Positions 26,465-34,842 of a DNA stretch of 64,000 bases are shown piece by piece. Below the pieces are notes generated by a model, which saw only the letters and a list, made by a program, of their open reading frames with translations, did no database searches and was not told the origin of the DNA. The stretch covers positions 326,501-390,500 of the forward strand of contig NZ_CP019301.1 in the NCBI RefSeq assembly GCF_001953955.1, written 5' to 3'. A program made the position numbers and the translations under genes. Each line of letters opens with the position of its first letter. Within the stretch, counting starts at the first letter, position 1. Origin of the DNA: Prevotella intermedia ATCC 25611 = DSM 20706 (GTDB lineage: Bacteria > Bacteroidota > Bacteroidia > Bacteroidales > Bacteroidaceae).

Positions 26465-27133
26465 ATGCAAGTTCTCTACGAAGACAACCATATTATCGTC
26501 GTTTACAAGGAAAGCGGCGAGATAGTACAAGGCGATAAAACAGGCGACAAACCGCTTTCGGAAACCATCAAAGCGTGGATAAAGGAGAAATATGCCAAGC
26601 CAGGCAATGTGTTTCTTGGTGTGGTGCATCGTTTAGACCGCCCCGTATCGGGATTGGTAGTCTTCGCAAAGACTTCGAAAGCACTCTCCCGCCTGAACGA
26701 TATGTTCCGTAAAGGCGAGGTGAAGAAGACCTATTGGGCAATGGTACAGACACCACCAGCAGAGCCCGAAGGCACGCTGACAAACTGGTTGGTGCGCAAC
26801 GAAAAGCAAAACAAGAGCTACGCATACGACCACGAAGTACCCAATGCAAAGAAAGCAATACTGAAATACAAGACCGTTGGGCAGACCGAGCACTACACAC
26901 TGCTCGAAGTGAACCTGCTCACAGGTCGCCACCACCAAATACGCTGTCAGCTTTCAGCCATCGGCTGCCCCATTAAAGGCGACTTGAAATACGGCGCACG
27001 CCGCTCCAACCCCGATGGCAGCATATCGTTGCTGAGCCGTACGGTAGAATTTATACACCCCGTAAGCAAGGAAAACATCTCCGTAGTTTCGCCCTTGCCT
27101 GCTGAAAAGGTGTGGGATAACTTCCGAAAATAA
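26465..27133 (+). CDS. RluA family pseudouridine synthase
   Basis: Starting at ATG 26465 (MQVLYEDNHI) gives 222 residues. The catalytic aspartate is Asp58 in HRLDRPVSGL, and the later LLTGRHHQIR motif is also present. It is a short RluA-family enzyme without an S4 domain and isomerises uridines in rRNA or tRNA; the site is not predictable. A longer in-frame start upstream lacks conservation-like features. Confidence 0.88.
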   Translation: MQVLYEDNHIIVVYKESGEIVQGDKTGDKPLSETIKAWIKEKYAKPGNVFLGVVHRLDRPVSGLVVFAKTSKALSRLNDMFRKGEVKKTYWAMVQTPPAEPEGTLTNWLVRNEKQNKSYAYDHEVPNAKKAILKYKTVGQTEHYTLLEVNLLTGRHHQIRCQLSAIGCPIKGDLKYGARRSNPDGSISLLSRTVEFIHPVSKENISVVSPLPAEKVWDNFRK

Positions 27134-27140
27134 CCATTAA

Positions 27141-27407
27141 ATGACAAAACCTATTGCATTGAAACGCATCATAGCGTGGCTTAAACGCCTCTCGTTTCGC
27201 ACAGGCGTAACGGTTTTGGCTATGTGCATTCCGTTCTACATCATCTCGTTTGCGCAATTTGCCCTCCCCCTTTCTGCCGCTACGAAAGGCATATTGTGGG
27301 CTGTTTTCTTCGGATTGGCAAAGGCTTTCCAATACAGCGGACTCACTATCTTGGGCGTAGAAGGCTACAAACGGCTGAAAGCAAAGCTAAAACAATCACG
27401 TACTTAA
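27141..27407 (+). CDS. small two-helix membrane protein
   Basis: The 88-residue product is basic at both ends with two hydrophobic segments (about residues 22-42 and 48-65), so it is probably an inner-membrane protein. I recognise no family. It begins 7 bases after the pseudouridine synthase and is likely in the same operon. Confidence 0.6.
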   Translation: MTKPIALKRIIAWLKRLSFRTGVTVLAMCIPFYIISFAQFALPLSAATKGILWAVFFGLAKAFQYSGLTILGVEGYKRLKAKLKQSRT

Positions 27408-27417
27408 ATACGAAAAA

Positions 27418-27459
27418 ACGAAGTATCGAACCGTCGCAACCACGACTATCCAATACTTC
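27418..27459. terminator. weak inverted repeat between convergent genes
   Basis: CGAAGTAT (27418-27425) is complementary to ATACTTCG (27452-27459) between the membrane-protein gene and the convergent SDR gene. It may be a bidirectional terminator, but the loop is long. Confidence 0.3.
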
Positions 27460-27523
27460 GCCTTTCTATTTTCTTCTTTTCTGTCTTACAATATCCTTGT
27501 TTTTCCTCTCTTGATACTCGTAT

Positions 27524-28282
27524 TTACTTTCTCACAATAACCGAGCCGTTAGCCTGATGAGTAGCCAAAACAAGCACTTCGGCTATCTGAACGTGGGCTG
27601 GCGCACTCGCTGCATAGAAAGCAACGTCGGCAATATCGTCGCCTGTCAGTGGCTTCACACCCTTGTAAACATTATCGGCACGAGCATCGTCGCCGTGGAA
27701 ACGAACATTCGAGAAGTTGGTTTGCACCAGTCCTGGCTTCAGATTCGTAACACGCACATTGCTCTCTGCCACGTCAATGCGCAAGCCGTCGGTAATGGTT
27801 TTCACCGCTGCCTTCGTGGCACAATACACATTTCCGTTCGCATAGGCAGCATCGCCAGCCACTGAACCTATATTAATAATGTGTCCTTCGTTGCGCTCCA
27901 CCATAGCAGGCACTACAAAACGAGTCATATTCAGCAGTCCCTTGATGTTGGTGTCTATCATCGTGTCCCAATCGTCGAAGTCGCCTTCATACTCTTTGTC
28001 CAAGCCCAATGCAAGTCCTGCATTGTTTATCAGCACATCAATTTTTGCCCACTTGTCCTTTAAAAACTCCACTGCCTTCTTGGCAGCTTCGCGTTCGCGC
28101 ACGTCGAACTGCATTGCCAGCACCTCGGCACCCATACCTTCGAGTTCCTTTTTCAGTGCATCGAGCTTTTCTTTCCGACGCCCCGTGATGATGACGTTAT
28201 ATCCACCTTGTGCAAACTTCTTAGCGCAAGCCTCGCCAATGCCGCTCGTTGCGCCCGTAACCATTACAATTTTCTTTTCCAT
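27524..28282 (-). CDS. SDR family NAD(P)-dependent oxidoreductase (YdfG-like)
   Basis: This 252-residue short-chain dehydrogenase has TGATSGIG (9-16), NNAG (87-90), Ser140, Tyr153 and Lys157 (YCATKAA). The LKPGLVQTNFSNVRFHGD region resembles the YdfG/3-hydroxy-acid dehydrogenase group that oxidises serine or 3-hydroxypropionate. The exact substrate is not predictable. Confidence 0.85.
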   Translation of the reverse strand: MEKKIVMVTGATSGIGEACAKKFAQGGYNVIITGRRKEKLDALKKELEGMGAEVLAMQFDVREREAAKKAVEFLKDKWAKIDVLINNAGLALGLDKEYEGDFDDWDTMIDTNIKGLLNMTRFVVPAMVERNEGHIINIGSVAGDAAYANGNVYCATKAAVKTITDGLRIDVAESNVRVTNLKPGLVQTNFSNVRFHGDDARADNVYKGVKPLTGDDIADVAFYAASAPAHVQIAEVLVLATHQANGSVIVRK

Positions 28283-28511
28283 GTATTATCTTGTCTAAGT
28301 TGAGGTGTCGTTCTTACATTACACCTTATATTAATTGTTTGTTCTTCATCTGCCGTTTCTGCCCTATCGACAGTAAACGAAACCACAGACAAAGGTAATG
28401 GAAATTATTTACTCTACAAAATTAAATGCCACCACTTATCAACTTTTTTATTGCTGAAAATGTTTACGAATGTTAAAATAAACCCTATTTTCATCATTCT
28501 TTCCCTAAAGT

Positions 28512-28543
28512 TTTGCACGTTTAAAAAGAAATGTGTACCTTTG
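28512..28543 (+). promoter_or_regulatory. promoter of tRNA-Met
   Basis: TTTG (28512-28515) and TACCTTTG (28536-28543) are separated by 20 bases, a near-perfect Bacteroidota promoter. It lies about 60 bases before the tRNA. Confidence 0.65.
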
Positions 28544-28604
28544 CACTCGCAATTCAGGAACAAGTCAATTATAACTTATTTAATAAATTGCAACTGGTTA
28601 ATAT

Positions 28605-28677
28605 CGCGGGTTGGAGCAGTTGGTAGCTCGCCAGGCTCATAACCTGGAGGTCGCATGTTCGAGTCCTGCACCCGCAA
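28605..28677 (+). tRNA. tRNA-Met (CAT), probably initiator
   Basis: A 73-base cloverleaf has a D stem GAGC/GCTC and an anticodon stem CCAGG/CCTGG with loop CTCATAA. The acceptor CGCGGGT pairs with ACCCGCA. The first base pair is a C1-A72 mismatch, the hallmark of bacterial initiator tRNA. The anticodon stem has A-T rather than G-C at 29-41, and the T stem as I fold it has one mismatch. CCA is not encoded (CTA follows). Confidence 0.9.
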
Positions 28678-28683
28678 CTAAAT

Positions 28684-28724
28684 GAAAGAAAGTCGCCCAA
28701 TACGAGCGACTTTCTTTCGTTTTA
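28684..28724 (+). terminator. terminator of tRNA-Met
   Basis: GAAAGAAAGTCGC (28684-28696) pairs perfectly with 28706-28718, followed by GTTTTA. This is a rho-independent terminator directly behind the tRNA. Confidence 0.8.
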
Positions 28725-28794
28725 TATCCCCTACTCTTTTCTTTCCCACCCACCAAGAAATCGCCAGCATTATGCAGAAACGAGACAATAGAGG

Positions 28795-28980
28795 TGTAAA
28801 TATTTTTCACAAGCATATCTATCGTGTAATCATCTAATTATCAACGTATTGCAAAACCTGTTGTTTTGCGTTCCAAAAGCGTAGGTTTTGCACGGTAAAA
28901 GCGGCTGTTTTGCGATGCAAAACAGCCGCTTTCGCAATGTCAAAACGCAGTTATCACTTTTTAACGGAATAATCTTGACA
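28795..28980 (+). repeat. dispersed 186-bp-core repeat, copy 3
   Basis: It runs from TGTAAATATTTTTC to GAATAATCTTGACA. Read on the minus strand the slots are X, X, Y. It is of the AACTGCG subtype and lies between the tRNA and the convergent efflux operon. Confidence 0.85.
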
Positions 28981-29035
28981 AAGTAAGGGTGAGTTTTGGG
29001 TTCTTGCACCGAATTGCAAGAAGAAAATAATCGGA

Positions 29036-30337
29036 TTAATTTTGTGTTGTCTTATCCTCAGAAATCTGTGATTTCTTTGCTGCCCGTGCCTGCTCAATTT
29101 TATCTTTTATGCTCTTTATATGTGCAATAGCGTGCTTGCGGGCACTGATAATTTGATAGCGATAAACAAGGCAGGTAATGGAAAAATATATGGCGGTTTG
29201 CACCCAAAGGGCAAACACTTCAGTGCGTATGTCGGCAAAGGTGCCCCCCATAGACGACAGACGGAGGAATCCACGCACGCCGAAGGTAGACGGAATGAGC
29301 CACGACAGCCCCTCCCAAGCACCTGGAATGTTGCTCTGCGGCCAACTTACTCCCGTCAGGAAAAGGAAGGGAATGGAGGTGAACACGACAAGCAACATTA
29401 CGTTTTCGCGATAACGGACGACACACGAAATCGTCATACCGAAGAAAATAACCGATAAAAGATAAGGCACAAGCAGGCGGATAAGGTCTATGGGGTGCGC
29501 CAGCATTGTGAAGTTGAAGAAGCGTGGCACTGCCAAAGTAATGTAAGCCGTTACCACACAGTATATCATGAAGTAGCAAAGCGATTTGCCTAACACTATT
29601 TTCAGTATGCCGTTATGGTGCTTGCTGATGGGTACAAGGTCTTGATAGCGGTTGTTTTCGCGTGCCGTACCTGCCGAAAGACCAATTCCGAGCAGCAGTG
29701 TTTGTTGCAGGATAAGTATCAGCACACCTGGCAGAATGGCGTTTCCGTATCCTCCCGTAACGTTGAAGATGGGTTCTTCGGCTATTTCCATAGGCTGCGT
29801 TCTCAACTCTTCGTCGCGCACGGTAACCGTTCCTATTCCCTCTTTCTGCCGTTCCTTGCCCATATCGAGCGAAACATGGATTGCCGTTAGATAAATGGCT
29901 TTGTAGGCAAGCATAATACTCATATCACAATAAATGCTGACGTGGGCTTGCTCGCCACGGTTCAGCGTGCGCTCAAAGTCTTCTGGGAAGAGCATAATGC
30001 CGTTGGCTTCTTGTTGGGCTACAAGGGCTTGCGCCTCTGAAAGACTGTTGCAATAGTAGGCAGCCTTTACGTCGGGCGAGGCATCGAACATACGAATGAA
30101 CTGCCGTGAGGTAGCCGTGTGCGACTGGTCTACTATCACGACGGGCACATCGCGCACCACCTCGTTGTTGTAAATCCACGAGTAGAGAAGCGGATAGAGC
30201 AACGGCACAAGAATGAAGAAGATAAGCACACCTTCGTCCTTGATGGTATTCTTCATCTCTATCCACCAAATGTAGCAGATAGAAACTATCAAATTGTTGC
30301 CTATGTCTGTACGACGGCCGTCTGTTTTCTTACCCAT
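29036..30337 (-). CDS. ABC-2 type transporter permease (second)
   Basis: This 433-residue membrane protein has an N-terminal membrane helix (FFILVPLLYPLLYS), a large periplasmic domain of about 150 residues, then about five helices with VTGGYGNAILPG and GVSWPQSNIPG. This is the ABC-2 permease architecture (YhhJ/YbhR-like). It is the last gene of the TolC-HlyD-permease-permease operon. With its neighbour it would form the inner-membrane channel of an exporter. No ATPase domain is present. Confidence 0.85.
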   Translation of the reverse strand: MGKKTDGRRTDIGNNLIVSICYIWWIEMKNTIKDEGVLIFFILVPLLYPLLYSWIYNNEVVRDVPVVIVDQSHTATSRQFIRMFDASPDVKAAYYCNSLSEAQALVAQQEANGIMLFPEDFERTLNRGEQAHVSIYCDMSIMLAYKAIYLTAIHVSLDMGKERQKEGIGTVTVRDEELRTQPMEIAEEPIFNVTGGYGNAILPGVLILILQQTLLLGIGLSAGTARENNRYQDLVPISKHHNGILKIVLGKSLCYFMIYCVVTAYITLAVPRFFNFTMLAHPIDLIRLLVPYLLSVIFFGMTISCVVRYRENVMLLVVFTSIPFLFLTGVSWPQSNIPGAWEGLSWLIPSTFGVRGFLRLSSMGGTFADIRTEVFALWVQTAIYFSITCLVYRYQIISARKHAIAHIKSIKDKIEQARAAKKSQISEDKTTQN

Positions 30338-30457
30338 AAATCACTCTCGAATCTTCTTTCTTGTGGAAGGAAATGAACTCAGCGCAGAGCTTTATAATGT
30401 CTTATTCTATTCTTATTTTGTATGAGAAACGTAGCGAACCACGCCCCAACAGTTGCT

Positions 30458-31621
30458 TTAAGGTATATACACATACTCCAGCATAGCACGGCGAATGTTG
30501 CGCACCGTAAGCAATGGAAGGGCTGCAAATGCCACGAGTGCCACCACGTGCGGCCACGCATTTATGAGCGGATAGCCGTTGAAGATGCTCATTTGGTACA
30601 CCATATAATAATGTCGGAGCGGTACGAGCTGTGCCATTGCCACGATGGGCGAATCCATTGCAAACAGCGGATAGGTTGCACCGCAAGCTGAAAAGCCCAC
30701 CACAGCCCATAACGAACAAATACTCATCGACATACGGAGCGACGGCATTAGTCCGAAAACGAACACGCCGAAGCCTTGCGATGATGCCACGGTGAGCAGC
30801 GCAAGCAGCATCATCTTGGCGATTCCACCGGGGTGTGGGAAACCTAAGTAGCCGTAAACGTACCATTCGTAGCCCAAAAATATGGTGAAGAACACAAGGA
30901 ACTGCGGCAACAACTTGCCAGAAATGGCGATGAAGATATTCTTTCCTGCCATTTGCAGCCACTCTCTCGAGCGTCCGAACTTCAGTTCCGTGCCTATCGA
31001 GTATGCCGTAATGAGCAACATAAACAGCATCAGCACACCCGGCACCATAATTGTAGACAGGTAAATGTTGTAGCTCAGCCACGGATTGCCTATCGTATGC
31101 ACATCAAGAACAATGGGTTGGAGCTTTGCTTTTATTTCGCGTTCGGTCTTTCCGAACATCTCAAGCTTAGCCGAACCTACGGCTGCAGAGCCAAGTGTGG
31201 TGATGATTTTCAGGTCTTTGAAGAGCAAGGAGCCTGCTACGAGCGTTACATTACTGTAATAGAACGACACTTTGGGCTGTCTTCCGCTGATGAGTTTTGC
31301 CGTTGTTCCTTCGGGAATGTACAGAAACGCATAGATTTTTCCTTGCTGAATGGCGCGCCGTGCTTCGTTCACATTCGTGTAATGTGCCACCACCTTTGTG
31401 TTCTGAAAGGCATCTAAACGGCGCACAAGCGTGCGGGTAACGGTAGAATTGTCGTTGTCCACCACTCCACAAGGCATATCTTCGGGCTGTCCGGTGTTCA
31501 TAAGCGACGTGAAGAAGAGCAGTATGATAATCGGAAAGACTATCATACAAAACAAGTAGATAGGCGTATGTATCATCTGTCCTACCTCTCGTGCAGCTAT
31601 TCTTATGATGCGTCGGAACAC
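30458..31621 (-). CDS. ABC-2 type transporter permease (first)
   Basis: This 387-residue permease has the same architecture: an N-terminal helix (FCMIVFPIIILLFF), a periplasmic domain, and C-terminal helices including the SACGATYPLFAM stretch near the carboxyl end. It lies between the HlyD gene (43-base gap) and the second permease gene (120-base gap). The two probably form a heterodimer. Confidence 0.87.
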   Translation of the reverse strand: MFRRIIRIAAREVGQMIHTPIYLFCMIVFPIIILLFFTSLMNTGQPEDMPCGVVDNDNSTVTRTLVRRLDAFQNTKVVAHYTNVNEARRAIQQGKIYAFLYIPEGTTAKLISGRQPKVSFYYSNVTLVAGSLLFKDLKIITTLGSAAVGSAKLEMFGKTEREIKAKLQPIVLDVHTIGNPWLSYNIYLSTIMVPGVLMLFMLLITAYSIGTELKFGRSREWLQMAGKNIFIAISGKLLPQFLVFFTIFLGYEWYVYGYLGFPHPGGIAKMMLLALLTVASSQGFGVFVFGLMPSLRMSMSICSLWAVVGFSACGATYPLFAMDSPIVAMAQLVPLRHYYMVYQMSIFNGYPLINAWPHVVALVAFAALPLLTVRNIRRAMLEYVYIP

Positions 31622-31664
31622 GGTTGGGGTCGTTTTGGGTTTACTTTTTCTATTCTTCTTGGCT

Positions 31665-32651
31665 TTATTTCTTCAGTATCACCGACATACCGGGGCGCAA
31701 TCCATCAAACTTGCCAATGGGTTTTGCCTTTACTTGGAAGGTCTTCAGGTCGTACTGACCGTTGGCTTTAGTGGCTTTCCATACGGCATACGTGCCTTGG
31801 TCTTTGATAGATGTTACTTGCAAGTCGATGTCTTTGTTGAACGCAGGCAAGAAACCTTTCAGCTTTGTACCCACTTTCATACCGTTCAGCTGGTCTTCAC
31901 GAATATTGAAAGTGGTCCAAACGTCGTTCACCATTGATATGCTCATAATGGGACTGCCCAATCCTACAAGTTCGCCCACCTTCGGATAGATAGTAGAAAC
32001 CTCGCCGTCGGCAGTTGCCCGCTGCACCGTTTCCTTCAAAATAGACTTCACCACGTCTACTGCAGAGCGTGCCGCCTGTGCTTGTTTCTTCGCTGCTCGC
32101 TTCGTTTCTTCGCGCTTTCCGCTCGTCGCAAGTTCGTATTGGGCACGTGCAACATCTACCGCCGACTTCGTAGTTTGAAATGCAGCTTCGGCTTCGTCCC
32201 GCTTTTGTGCAGAAATAACGCCCTCGTTGTATAGTCGGAGCAGGCGTCCGTAGGTCTTTTCGGCTATGTCGTTGGCTGTAATGGCTTGTTGATAAACCTT
32301 GTAAGTTGCCGTTATAATTTCCTGTCGGTTAGGTGCTTCGGATAAATCGCTTAATGCTTCGGTTGCACCTGCTGCTGCGGCGGCAACCTTTTCTTGTGCG
32401 CTGACCTCTGGAATTTCGAGTACTGCCAGCACGTCGCCCTTATGAACGAAGTCGCCTTCCTTTACTCTGATTTCGCTGACACGCCCTGGCAGCTTGCAAG
32501 CCACACGGTATTCGCTGACTTCCACTTCTCCTTGTATAATCTCTTCTTCTTTTCCTAATGTGAAATAGCCTATTACTGCCACCGATACAACTACGGTAGC
32601 AAAGCCGAGAATGGCTAAAAGAATATTGTTATGTTGCGATTTTGCTGACAT
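31665..32651 (-). CDS. HlyD family periplasmic adaptor
   Basis: This 328-residue membrane-fusion protein has one N-terminal membrane helix and a biotinyl-lipoyl-like half motif (VACKLPGRVSEIRVKEGD). A long coiled coil of about 130 residues is Ala/Lys-rich (QKRDEAEAAF and around). The second lipoyl half (GEVSTIYPKVGELV) and a beta-barrel region follow. It would link the permeases to the TolC channel. Confidence 0.92.
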   Translation of the reverse strand: MSAKSQHNNILLAILGFATVVVSVAVIGYFTLGKEEEIIQGEVEVSEYRVACKLPGRVSEIRVKEGDFVHKGDVLAVLEIPEVSAQEKVAAAAAGATEALSDLSEAPNRQEIITATYKVYQQAITANDIAEKTYGRLLRLYNEGVISAQKRDEAEAAFQTTKSAVDVARAQYELATSGKREETKRAAKKQAQAARSAVDVVKSILKETVQRATADGEVSTIYPKVGELVGLGSPIMSISMVNDVWTTFNIREDQLNGMKVGTKLKGFLPAFNKDIDLQVTSIKDQGTYAVWKATKANGQYDLKTFQVKAKPIGKFDGLRPGMSVILKK

Positions 32652-32763
32652 AATGAAAGCCTTTTATATTGTTTGTTTTGTTTCAATTGTGATTTTATTT
32701 CGATACTTTGAAGTGCACGAAGCGAAGTTTGGCTGCTGCATTTTATGCTGTCTTCAGTCGTTT

Positions 32764-34251
32764 TTACAGTTCACCGAGTGCCTTTTTAAGTCCTACCTGT
32801 GCGGTGCGTACGGCTATTTCGGCATCTATAATGGCTGTTTTTGCCGACAGCCAAGCTGTTTGTGCCTGCATGACATCGGTAACAGTCATTACTCCTTCGG
32901 TAAATCCAAGGTTGGCTACACGCAGGTTTTCTTCTGCCGATGCCATATTCTTGTTTGCCGTAGCAAGGCGCGAGTTCGCATTCTTCAAGCGGAAGCGGTT
33001 CTGTTCTACCTCCAAACGTATCTTGTGGCGCACATCGCTCAGTTCCATTTGTGCCATTTGGGTAACCGAACGAGCCGCCCGCACCTTGTATTTGCCTTCT
33101 CCCCAGTTCCAAATAGGTACGTGCAAAACGAGTCCAATGCTCCAAACGTCTTTGAATTTCTGCTCGAAACCATTGAAGGAATTGGGGTTTGTAATCGTGT
33201 AACCTGCTGTCAGGGCAAGATGCGGACGATAGAACGACTGAATGAGCTTTGTGTTCTGCTTGGTTATATCGACCGTATTCTGCAGTATTCTCACTTCGGG
33301 GCGAGCGTTGAAAGCCGTATCTGCATCGTTATAATTGGTGGGCGTGAAGGCTGAAAGTTCATCGGTATTCTCGTCTTCGAGCTTCAATTCACCGTCAAGA
33401 GGCAATCCGCAGAGTTGGCAGAGTGCCATTTTTGCAAGCGAAATACCGTTTTCTATTTCCGTAATGGTAAGGTTTGCCGTGTTCACAGCTACCGAAACCT
33501 TTAGTCCGTCTGCCTTTGTCGCTACGCCAGCATCGTACATTTTGTTCACGTTATCGTGCAGTTTGCTTATCAAATTGCGATATTGCGTGGCAAGTTGTTC
33601 CTTCTTTCGGAGCGAAACAATGAGCCAATAGGCGTTGTCTACTGCGAAAAGAACCGTCTGTCGTTTCAGTTCAATGTCGTTTTGGGCAAACTCTTCGCCA
33701 ATGGCAGCTATGTCGTTCATAGCTTTTATGCCACCTCCCATATATATAGGTTGCGTAACCATAATGCCTGCAGCGTACATATTCTTTGTATTTGTGCGCA
33801 ATCCCTGACGTATAGTCTCGCCAATGTTGTTGCCTGCCTGCGACAATGGAGCGGTTATGTTGCCCAAGACATCGCCCAAACGTTGTGCTGCTTCGGCTGA
33901 AATAATGCCCTGCTGCACCAACTGACTGATGCTTTGACCTATCTGTCCGTTTAGTTTATCCACTGTAGCCAACCCCAACGACGATAAAGTTTTTTTCTGT
34001 TTATCGTTCAGCAAGGACACTTCGCGCGACAGATGTTCGTATCCTGCCATACCTGTAACGCGCGGCAGATATTTGGTCTTGGCTGCTTTGTGTGTGTTTT
34101 CAGCTATATCGGCTGTAACACGCGATATTGCAAGCTGTTTGTTGTTCGCCAAAGCCATTTCGCGGCAGCGTTGCAGCGATAGCGTTTCTTGCGAAAAAGC
34201 CGATGGAACAGCTGTAAATAATATACTGAAAAGCAACGTTAGTCTCATCAT
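32764..34251 (-). CDS. TolC family outer-membrane efflux protein
   Basis: The signal peptide starting MMRLTLLFSILF is followed by the two repeated coiled-coil and beta-barrel halves of TolC-type channels (LALTAGYTITN is a barrel strand). I chose ATG 34251. A -7 box TACTTTTG at 34283-34276 would place the transcript start downstream of the longer in-frame ATG at 34278, excluding it. First gene of the efflux operon. Confidence 0.9.
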   Translation of the reverse strand: MMRLTLLFSILFTAVPSAFSQETLSLQRCREMALANNKQLAISRVTADIAENTHKAAKTKYLPRVTGMAGYEHLSREVSLLNDKQKKTLSSLGLATVDKLNGQIGQSISQLVQQGIISAEAAQRLGDVLGNITAPLSQAGNNIGETIRQGLRTNTKNMYAAGIMVTQPIYMGGGIKAMNDIAAIGEEFAQNDIELKRQTVLFAVDNAYWLIVSLRKKEQLATQYRNLISKLHDNVNKMYDAGVATKADGLKVSVAVNTANLTITEIENGISLAKMALCQLCGLPLDGELKLEDENTDELSAFTPTNYNDADTAFNARPEVRILQNTVDITKQNTKLIQSFYRPHLALTAGYTITNPNSFNGFEQKFKDVWSIGLVLHVPIWNWGEGKYKVRAARSVTQMAQMELSDVRHKIRLEVEQNRFRLKNANSRLATANKNMASAEENLRVANLGFTEGVMTVTDVMQAQTAWLSAKTAIIDAEIAVRTAQVGLKKALGEL

Positions 34252-34275
34252 ATAAACTTTGTTATAAACAGAATA

Positions 34276-34283
34276 CAAAAGTA
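34276..34283 (-). promoter_or_regulatory. -7 element of the efflux operon promoter
   Basis: TACTTTTG on the minus strand matches TAnnTTTG. It overlaps the codon of the longest in-frame TolC start and so argues for the shorter start. Confidence 0.5.
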
Positions 34284-34440
34284 AAGTATTTTAAATGTAA
34301 ATCAAAGAAAATTGTTCTATATTTTCTTTATTTTCGTTAAAGGGCAGAATTTTAGAGAAAAAAGGAACAAGTTTTAATTTTTTTTCTTACTTTTGCATAC
34401 GCAATTGTACTTAATACAAAACTTAGAACAATTTCATTAA

Positions 34441-34659
34441 ATGAACAAGAAGGGCTTTTTATATAAGGTGTTCGACCTTTATTATGATGGTTTCAGGAGC
34501 ATGACGCTGGGCAAGACACTGTGGTTAGTGATTTTGGTCAAGCTCTTTATTATGTTTTTTATTCTTAAATTGTTCTTTTTTCCTAACTTCATAAAGGAGA
34601 ATGCGAAGAAGGGAAACGAAGCCAAATTCGTAGAAACGGAAATGCTGAAACGGAATTAA
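34441..34659 (+). CDS. DUF4492 small membrane protein
   Basis: This 72-residue protein has one hydrophobic segment (LVILVKLFIMFFILKLFFF). DUF4492 proteins are coded just upstream of cydAB in Bacteroidota and probably act as a small accessory of the bd oxidase. Here it precedes cydA by 183 bases that include degenerate tandem repeats. Confidence 0.8.
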   Translation: MNKKGFLYKVFDLYYDGFRSMTLGKTLWLVILVKLFIMFFILKLFFFPNFIKENAKKGNEAKFVETEMLKRN

Positions 34660-34676
34660 TCCCGTTATTGTGGGAC

Positions 34677-34805
34677 TTACAAAGTCTTTTGACGGCGAAA
34701 ATCTGCAAGCTACCAATAGTTTACAAAACATTACTGACGGTAAAAAGCTGCGAACAACGAGTAGTTTACGAAACACTCTGACAGCAAAAAGCCGTGAATA
34801 AAAAG
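34677..34805. repeat. degenerate 45-bp tandem repeat, three units
   Basis: Related units begin at 34677 (TTACAAAG), 34721 (TTACAAAA) and 34766 (TTACGAAA), 44 and 45 bases apart. Each contains a 'CTGAC(G/A)G(T/C)(A)AAAAGC'-like block, partly degraded. They lie between the DUF4492 gene and cydA. Confidence 0.5.
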
Positions 34806-34842
34806 CGAACAAAATAAATTCTAACAGTTATATTATTCAACA

